Of a stretch of 25,572 nucleotides of DNA, positions 19,313 to 25,572 are shown one piece after another. The first letter of the stretch is position 1, and each line of letters opens with the position of its first letter. The translations under genes were made by a program, and so were the position numbers. Origin of the DNA: Parachlorella kessleri (taxonomy: Eukaryota; Chlorophyta; Trebouxiophyceae; Chlorellales; Chlorellaceae); contig BBXU01003085.1 of assembly GCA_001598975.1 (NCBI GenBank), positions 1 to 25,572 of the forward strand. The letters run 5' to 3'. Under the pieces are notes generated by a model. The model saw only the letters and a program-made list of their open reading frames with translations, had not been told where the DNA came from and ran no database searches.

Positions 19313-19342
19313 CCAAGCAAGTCCGCAAAGGACTTGGCTTGG
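19313..19342. repeat. Short perfect-stem hairpin
   Basis: CCAAGCAAGTCC and GGACTTGGCTTGG pair over 12 base pairs with a one-base bulge and a five-base GCAAA loop. It is in an intergenic stretch and followed by CTTTT. Whether it is functional is unknown. Confidence 0.6.
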
Positions 19343-19672
19343 CTTTTGCTGTAGTCATAGTAATTTAGAAGCGCAGCCGCAAGCCTCCACCTTGCTGCTG
19401 TAGGTTAAGCTGCGCCTGCTAGGTAGTAGTACAGGTCCTGTATTCCACAGCTGAATGTAGTGTGGTACAGTCATTAGTGAGCAAAGCCCAGCCAAGTTGA
19501 GGGACCTTCAGCGGGAGGCCCAGCTGCAGCCAGACCAACCCTAGTGCTGGTCTTAGTAATTTGGCAACGTTGTCTAAAACTCTGGACTTGGAAATTTTAG
19601 AACAGGACTTTTAGTACGGCTAGGGCGCCTCCTTTCGAATCGTGTTCTGCATGCTTTGCGATCCTCACTAGG

Positions 19673-21729
19673 ATGGATCGACGGGTCCCCATTCCCTCCC
19701 GATTCCATGCCCCAATTCCAGCAGCGATTCGGCGAGCAAACGACATGGCAGGGCTCCTCCTGCGACCTTCGGCACCACATGTTGGTCTGCAGAGCCATGC
19801 TGCAGGTCGCAGATGGCACCCAAACAGGAGCAGCACACGAGGCAAGCGCAGTGGCCTCTCCAGCTGTCATCGACCTTGACTTAAAACCATATTGATTTCC
19901 CCTAGTCGCCTGCAGGGTGGAGGTGCTGCCGAGCTCAGCAGCAGGGTGGCCAGGAGGGCCAGCAGGCTCCAGCAGGCCCCGCAGCACCCAGCACGCAAGT
20001 CAGGGAGCCAGATAGCCAGCAACAACCAGACCCTGAGGCGCTCACACGTCCCACAGCGGGCGCGCCTCCCAAGAAGCGTCCTGCCGTGCTGGAGTCGTCA
20101 GACGTTGTGGCCACCTCTCTCACGCGGCGGTTCGGGTAGGCACAGCAGTGAGTGCTTCATTGGCTTCACCACAACAGCACCCTGCCGGGCTGACTTCTCC
20201 TGCATCACACAGCCGGCTGTACAGCGTGCCTTCTTGCAGAGATGTGCTGTGCAGGCCAGCAACCCAAGCCGACCAGCCAGTGAGAGTGCTCTGCAGGCTC
20301 CTTGGTGGACTGGCTTGGTTTGGGCTGTTGGCGGTTGGTACGGTTGGGGAGCAGATTAAGACCCGGCGGGAGCTGGCGGCGGAAGAGGAGGGCACTAAGG
20401 TGTGCGACCGCCCAATGCATGGATAAGCTTGGCTGGCCCTTCCTGGGAACCTGGAAAGATTCAATCCTTGGAGCCTTGGCAGCCTACATGGCTGCCTTAA
20501 CTCTGTTGTGCTGCCAGCCTTTGAGCAAGTGCTGGTGCAACAACAAAACACTGGACCCTCCAACAGCAATGATCTGCGTGAGCTACTGCGACAAACGCGG
20601 GTTGCATCCTGCTGCTTGACTTGCAGGATGTGGCGGAAGTAAAGGAGGTGGTGACCCCGGAGGGGCTGCGGTACAAGGACCTGAAAACTGGCGGCGGCAG
20701 CATGCCCCAGAAGGGCTTTATTGTTGTGTTGGACTACAAGGCTTTTGCTGATGGTGCGACGGTGTCAGGGCTGGGCTATGTGACACGCTGTCGCCAGGGC
20801 TGTGGACAGCGGTTCGCAGCATCCAGGCATGACCTATGCAGTGATGGTGCAAGGTCAAGGTACTGCCGGCATGTGGGGCTGTTCCCGACTGTCCCTCAGG
20901 CTTCAGGGACAGTCACCAGGCAGTGGGCAGCGTGGTGCTTGACTGCACTTGCTCTGGCTGTCGCGGCCTGGGGCGGCAAGCCCACATACAGGCTAACTGG
21001 GAGCCCACTGCCTCCCGCCAGTGCCTCTCATGGACTGTCTCCTGACAGCCTGCCCGCCTGCGATGCCTTCCGCATGCTGGCTGCAGGGCAGCTTTTTGAG
21101 GACACCCAGGCCCGCGGCAAGCCCATCGTGTTCCTGTATGGGGCACGCCCCTTCACGGGGGGGCTGTGTGAGGGCGTGGAGAAGGCTATGGCCGGCATGA
21201 GGGCAGGTGAGCTAGGCCCAAGGGACGAGCCACGAGCCATTGAACATGCCGTGGGAGGGCAGGCAGCCAGTCAGCGTACAATCAAACAGCATGCTTTGGG
21301 TAGTGGGTGTTCTGGCATAACACCAGTGACCTGCCAGGAACGTCTGCAGCCTTGCGGGCAGCATGCCGCGTGCTGTCAGCCCTTTACACTGGCGCCTGGG
21401 CAGCTGCACCTTGCCGCCTGACCCTGGCCTGCATGGGCCAGGGTGGCCGGACGCCGCACAGCCCTCACTCTCTGTTGACAGAGCCAGCACCTGCACGTGC
21501 GGCCTCGTCAGCAGCCTGGCCGCCCTCCCCCCCACTTGCTGCCGCTGCTGCCCCATCGGTCACAGGCGGTCGGCGGGTGGCGGTGATCCCCCCGAGCCTG
21601 GGCTTTGGCGCCAGCGGGACCGTGCTGCGGCCCACGGAGCATGTGCCAGACAAGGCGGGCGTGGTGCCGCCCAATGCCACCCTGGAGTACGAACTGCAGC
21701 TGCGCCAGGTCTCTATACCGCCTTCATGA
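19673..21729 (+). CDS. FKBP17: Chloroplast FKBP17-type immunophilin
   Basis: Firm exons: 19916-20135, 20297-20399, 20627-20753, 21087-21206 and 21566-21729 (TGA). The first exon is provisional, 19673-19805, starting MDRRVPIPSRFHAP or at the in-frame MAGLLLRPSAP (19745). The complete model is ~288 residues. The leader is Arg/Ser-rich, as in plastid transit peptides. SSDVVATSLTRRFG is followed by a hydrophobic segment (GGLAWFGLLAVGTVG), then EQIKTRREL, the order seen in plant FKBP17 proteins. The FKBP domain follows: EGLRYKDLKTGGG, VVLDYKAFADG, LFEDT, KPIVFLYGARPF, AVIPPSLGFG and VPPNATLEYEL, ending VSIPPS. FKBPs are peptidyl-prolyl isomerases, but FKBP17 members lack several active-site residues; here the usual E-V-I and Trp region reads CEGVEKAM, so isomerase activity is doubtful. 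The likely site is the thylakoid, membrane-anchored; lumen versus stroma cannot be settled here. Confidence 0.85.
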
Positions 21730-22667
21730 GCCCGCTGGTGCGGGGTACCCGCGGTGGCTGGTGCTCTAAGGGGTCACTGCAGATGACGTGCGGACCCCCT
21801 GGCTGGTTCCCCTGCTTGTCACAGCAGCTGGTGTGCGTTTCAGGGAGCAGCTGGTTTATGCCACCAGAAATGAGCGGCTGGTGCGCGTTACATCGCTCCG
21901 GCATGCTTTTGGTGTGGTCTTGACGCACTGTCCCCTGGGGGTGGCAAGTGGGTGGAAGGCTGAGACGGGTATGGTGAAAGCAGTTTTCCAACCCTCCTTG
22001 CTTGAGGTGGTTTGGTGCTGCGTCTGGTCTGTTGCGCAATGCCTTTTTAACAGGTTCAAATCATGGTTGGGTGGCGAGTCCCATATGGAAAGAACAGCTT
22101 CGTGCATTCGTTGGTTAACGCTGATATCACTTTCTGCCAAAGTATTCCTTGCTGTATAGATGATTGTCCAGGCAGGCAGGCAGCATGCCGACAGGACCAG
22201 GAATTTATTTTTCTCAGCCAGTGAGGGTGTGTCAGCCGCTTGGATCGTGCCGAAAATATCAAGTAGAGAACCTGCAGCTGTTTCCACGGAGTAGAGTGTC
22301 AGGGCTGCAGGCAAAGCTGTGCGTCGGAGGCTATCTCCAGGTGCCTACTGAGCAGGGGATGTGCATAGCTGCGAAAGTTACCAGTCAGCGCTGACTGCAG
22401 AAATGCTTGGCCGGGGGGGGGGGGGGGCTGCATGCCTGCTGGAGCCAGAAGGCCGGATCGAGGGATACATGTCAGAGCTGTGAACGGCCAGGCCTTTTCT
22501 GGCAGCAATTTTAATCAGCCAGTAATCTCCAGCCTTGTGATATGGTCAGATGTGCGCGCAGTCACTTGAAGAGAGCAAGGCAGATGATTAGTGATGGATG
22601 CTGGCACAGCCCACATGGCAGACTGCCCCACAACCTGGCCCTGTCGAACGAAAGAGTGCCAGAGTAT
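21730..22667. other. Intergenic region between convergent genes
   Basis: Contains the 3' UTR of the FKBP gene and sequence beyond the poly(A) signal of the minus-strand gene. No coding region or TGTAA for the FKBP gene was found. The only notable element is a G15 run. Confidence 0.5.
22413..22427 (+). repeat. Poly-G run (15 bases)
   Basis: Fifteen consecutive G, able in principle to form a G-quadruplex. Its length is prone to sequencing error. Confidence 0.9.
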
Positions 22668-22672
22668 TTACA
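22668..22672 (-). terminator. TGTAA poly(A) signal, minus strand
   Basis: TTACA on the plus strand is TGTAA on the minus strand, 219 bases after the stop codon of the minus-strand gene ending at 22892. Confidence 0.5.
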
Positions 22673-22891
22673 GGCGGGCATCCCACTAGCACTGAGTGGG
22701 CTGACTGAAAACAATTGACAGTCACGACTGTACAAGGGCAGGACCTCCACCAATGGCCTGCATCGTTGCAAGTGACAAGGAAGGAAACAAGGGAATCAAG
22801 CGCTGCCTCTACAACCCAGCATCGCAACACCCAGGGTTTCTGCCACCATTATCAAACTGCCGTCAACGCGTCACCAGCCGGTGTTTCCGAG

Positions 22892-24054
22892 CTAGCAGGT
22901 GTAGGACAGGGAGCCGGTCCAGTGGCGGTACACCACGCCCACGCGGCAGCGCCGGTCCGACAGCGCCAGCAGCGAGCGGCAGGATGCGCTCCTCAGGTGG
23001 CTGTGCCTCGTCCTGTCCGCCTGGCGCCAGATGATGTTGGGCCACAGGCTCTGGGATGGTGCACGGCAGCACGCCTGCTCGACAGGCTGGCTGCAACTGG
23101 GCTCCTCCAAGCTGTCGTTCCAGGATGCGGGCTCTGCCAAGGAGCTTGGCTCAGCGGTCGGCTGACTGGGGGATGGTACTGCTTCTATCTGGCTGCAGCT
23201 GGACGCCTCACCAATGTAGTGGGCCAGGGTTGGTTCCTGCGGCGGCTGGCTGGGCTGCTCTGAGATGCTGCTGCCACATGGCACACCCACACTCTGGCTG
23301 CTGCCGCTGCACGGCTGGCTTGGCTCTCCCACAACCTGGCTGTAAGACAGCTCTGCCGCCAGCTGGCAGCACCACGGCTCAAAGACAATCTGGTAGCAGC
23401 TAGCCTCTTCTGTGAGCGGGCAGGCAGCCTGGCAGTGGTCGGCAAGGGCGTTGCCAAGACAGGGCACCTCCATGCTCTCGCTGCTGCAAGGCAGCTCTGC
23501 TGTGGGCTGGTTGCAGTCGGGTCTGTGAGCCTGGATGCCAGCTGCCGCAGGGGCCGGGGGTTGCTGGGGTGCCAGCCTCTTGGCACATTGCCGGGCTATC
23601 TCTTGATTCTCGGCATGCCACTGCTGCCGTTGCCGCCGCTTGCACTCCGCCTTCTCGAGGCTCTTGGCGCTGGGCGGCTTGTTGGGGTCGCCGCCAAGTA
23701 GACCTGCGAGATACCAAGCAGCGGCGGTGCTGTTCAGGCAGGCATGCGTATGTCTGATAGGGTGTAGTACTATATATGGCGCGGCCCTTGCAGGCCACAC
23801 CGACACTGGCTGGGCAATACAACCAGCCGATACATTCAAGACGTCAAAGAAGCAGGCTTCTGACAGCACTGCTAGCAATACTGTCAGCCCTCCCAAGACC
23901 CACCTCTGGCTTTCTTCTTGGCCTTGGTCATCCCAGCAGCAAGTTTGTCTATGAGCTTTTCCAAGGCAGGGAGGACATGTTCGTCAATCTTGTCTCCGAA
24001 GTTCACGCCGACCAACTTGCCAACTCCTGGGATCGGCATCGCAGTTTCGAGCAC
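22892..24054 (-). CDS. Unrecognised protein with Cys/Pro/Glu-rich repeats
   Basis: Two firm exons, 24054-23904 and 23703-22892 (TAG), join in phase 1. The first reads MPIPGVGKLVG, then DKIDEHVLPALEKLIDKLA, then a lysine-rich stretch (TKAKKKARG). The second continues KPPSAKSLEKAECKRRQRQQ, a basic helix. About 150 residues follow in degenerate ~13-residue units built on EPS-C-S-Q or E-x-P-C (for example SYSQVVGEPSQPC and SLEEPSCSQPVEQACC), rich in Cys, Glu, Pro and Ser. It ends in a more regular basic tail (NIIWRQADRTRHSHLRSA to GSLSYTC). The start is unresolved: ATG 24039 in the first exon (315 residues); a one-codon exon ending at ATG 24125-24123 before GTGACA; or a remote exon 24752-24582 with a leader ending CLAIADQPTP before a perfect GTAAGT donor (377 residues). 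The last overlaps, in antisense, the first exon of the next gene. No family was recognised. Confidence 0.65.
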
Positions 24055-24125
24055 CTGCAGGAAGGCAAGGACGCTTCACGGTCAGTGGACTGGCACGCGG
24101 CTTGCATCTGGGGCACTGTCACCAT

Positions 24126-24570
24126 GAGGAGCGACTTCAAGAAGGAGGGCCAAGGAATACAACTAAAGAGAAAGGAAAGGCATCGCAGCTCCGCACCTAG
24201 AGGTAATAGGACCAAGGGTGCTGTGTTTGAGCTTCTGTCGCCTAGAACGAATTCCTCAGAGACGAGGTGCGATACGGACCTTGCTGAGAAGTTAGAACCC
24301 TCAACTACTATTGAGCATGTTTCAGGAGTTAAAGATGTTTGAGTTGGGTGGACAGCCAGTCTCTTTGGCCAGCGCAGGGCATGGCGCAGGGCGCTGGCGG
24401 GGTGTGCATATTAGTAATGGTTAGTCACCGCGATGACCTGGCATCCCTAAGCCTGGGAAAGCTGAGCTTCCAACTACAACCCTTAGTCTAAACCCTGGGT
24501 GGGAACGTTTAGCAAGCGCAACGGTAATATCGTGATAAACAGCGACGCACCTGACTTCCATCTCGATCTC
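24126..24570. promoter_or_regulatory. Probable divergent promoter region
   Basis: This lies between the minus-strand Cys-repeat gene and the plus-strand DUF1338 gene and probably serves both. No TATA box was recognised on either strand. If the remote minus-strand first exon is real, this region is an intron of that gene instead. Confidence 0.4.
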
Positions 24571-25270
24571 ATGATACTTACAGGCGTTGGCTGGTCGGCT
24601 ATCGCTAAGCATGGCTTGCAGAAGACCGGCAAAGTAGCTACGAGAGCTGCTGCGAACCTCCACAGCTGGCGGGGTGTGTCCTCGGTAAGACGTGCCATCG
24701 CCCTTAGAGTACTACTGGGCCTGTAAACATGGGAAGATCCAACTGCTCCCACTGCTTTGTATTTAATAAACTAGGCCAGCAACTGGTCACTGAAAGGCTG
24801 CAGGCGTCCAACGGGGACTCGCACCTGCTGCAAGGGATTTTGAACGGCATCTTGGCTCAATACTGGGGTGAGACCCTTGTTGTTTATCTAGGCTAGAGGT
24901 CCAGCACGCTACTGCTGCAAAGCCTGGGTGGGGTTGGTTTTGAAAGGCACAATTCTTTGTATAACGGGGTGGGCAGCCTCCGGTGATTGGAGCCTGTCTA
25001 GCAAGGCTTACCCAAGCAGCAACCCCCCTGGTGTCAAAGACCACTAGGGTTGGTCCTTCGGGTCAGAGGAGGGGGAGATTTCCACAAGCGTGCTCTACCC
25101 TGGTACGCCATAACAGCAATGGGCTACCGTGGAGGGTCAGTGAGTTGGCCGCTCTCCGAAGCCTCTCTCCCCAAGGCACCGTGGCCGGCAGGCATGCATG
25201 GCACTTGTGAAAGCTAGCATAGCCAGCCACGGGCGTTAGCAGCCCTCGCGGTGCTTTCCCCACTCACTGG

Positions 25271-25337
<67 letters not shown>

Positions 25338-25438
25338 CAGAGCACACCCCCACGGCTGGTGAGGCCATCGAGGCCATCGAGGAGCACTATGACAACTCCT
25401 GCATCTGCTTTGATCACTTTGCCTTCCGCACCTTTGGG
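24571..25438 (+). CDS. DUF1338/HglS-type 2-oxoadipate dioxygenase, 5' part
   Basis: Exons 24571-24684, 24804-24867 and 25341-25438 splice in phase (0, then 1) to the first 92 residues; the rest is beyond the right edge. The first 38 residues (from MILTGVGWSAIAKHGLQKTG) have three Lys, two Arg and no acidic residue, as in a mitochondrial or plastid targeting peptide. Then comes HLLQGILNGILAQYWEHTP and the family landmark CFDHFAFRTFG. In the HglS/YdcJ family the His of this D-H-x-A-x-R-T-F motif is a metal ligand and the Arg four residues later contacts substrate. Family enzymes convert 2-oxoadipate to D-2-hydroxyglutarate in lysine breakdown; plant members include rice FLO7. The family call rests on one short motif plus the helix before it. 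The start is the only ATG giving an acid-free leader, but the first exon overlaps a possible antisense exon. Confidence 0.72.
25271..25338 (+). repeat. (CTGC)17 microsatellite at a splice acceptor
   Basis: Seventeen uninterrupted CTGC units run directly into AG at 25339-25340, the acceptor of the third DUF1338 exon. The repeat therefore provides the pyrimidine-rich tract and part of the CTGCAG acceptor. Confidence 0.93.
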
Positions 25439-25572
25439 GTGAGGGCAGCCAGCTGCGTGCGTGGCCATGTGGCAATCTGTCCCTGTTGTGTTTGCTGGCG
25501 CCCTCCTTGCCGTGGCTCCTATGGTGAAGCAGGGCACCCTAGTGCATCTGTTATGCTTGTTTCGAGTCTGTA
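25439..25572 (+). other. Intron of the DUF1338 gene, truncated by the window
   Basis: Begins GTGAGG straight after the RTFG codons; no further exon is visible before the edge. Confidence 0.6.

Larger units (their letters stand above)
18521..19672. other. 3' UTR of copy B and intergenic region
   Basis: Up to about 18960 this is the duplicated spacer. Beyond it nothing coding is supported. The upstream part of the FKBP gene lies at its right end; no clear TATA box was found. Confidence 0.5.

Noticed and set aside
22050..22075. GGTTCAAATC resembling a tRNA T-loop
   Set aside because: The flanking bases do not form a T-stem and no acceptor or anticodon arm is present.

Overview
The window looks like nuclear DNA of a green alga, most likely a chlorophycean of the Chlamydomonas/Haematococcus type; the species cannot be named from the sequence. 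The reasons are genes cut into many short exons by GT-AG introns with CTGCAG-type acceptors, moderately GC-rich coding sequence, long Gln/Ala/Gly/Ser low-complexity protein stretches, TGTAA (chlorophyte poly(A) signal) behind several genes, and proteins of plant-type organelles. No bacterial operon, CRISPR array, tRNA or rRNA was seen. All gene models were spliced by eye, and reading phase was checked across every junction.

Left to right: (1) 88-1545, minus strand: N-terminal part of a mitochondrial ATM1/ABCB7-type half ABC transporter, running off the left edge. (2) 1546-3531: no convincing gene, but a roughly 280-base imperfect foldback hairpin at 2112-2389. (3) 3532-5031, plus: a five-exon gene for a 132-residue protein resembling the plant-type NDUFA7/B14.5a accessory subunit of mitochondrial complex I. 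(4) 5979-7012, plus: a three-exon gene of unknown function behind a good TATA box. (5) 8594-12552, plus: an approximately 11-exon gene with a long disordered N-terminus and a C-terminal divergent CRAL-TRIO (BCH-like) domain; one intron is GC-AG.

(6) 13050-18960: a head-to-tail tandem duplication of about 3 kb carrying two paralogues of an unrecognised Ser/Pro-rich protein family (copy A 13099-15359, copy B 15891-18520). Copy B has a coding minisatellite of nine 33-base units. Some tracts are almost identical between the copies, including one across the stop codon into the 3' UTR. (7) 19673-21729, plus: a chloroplast FKBP of the plant FKBP17 type. (8) 22892-24054, minus: an unrecognised protein with a Cys/Pro/Glu-rich repetitive middle. 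(9) From 24571, plus: the 5' end of a DUF1338/HglS-type 2-oxoadipate dioxygenase gene with an organelle-targeting leader; one splice acceptor lies directly at the end of a (CTGC)17 microsatellite. Genes 8 and 9 are divergent, and their first exons may overlap in antisense.

The genes do not form one pathway. Two or three encode mitochondrial proteins, one a plastid protein and one a lipid-binding-type protein. The parts least explained by known biology are the tandem family at 13-19 kb, the foldback at 2.1-2.4 kb and the Cys-repeat protein at 23 kb.
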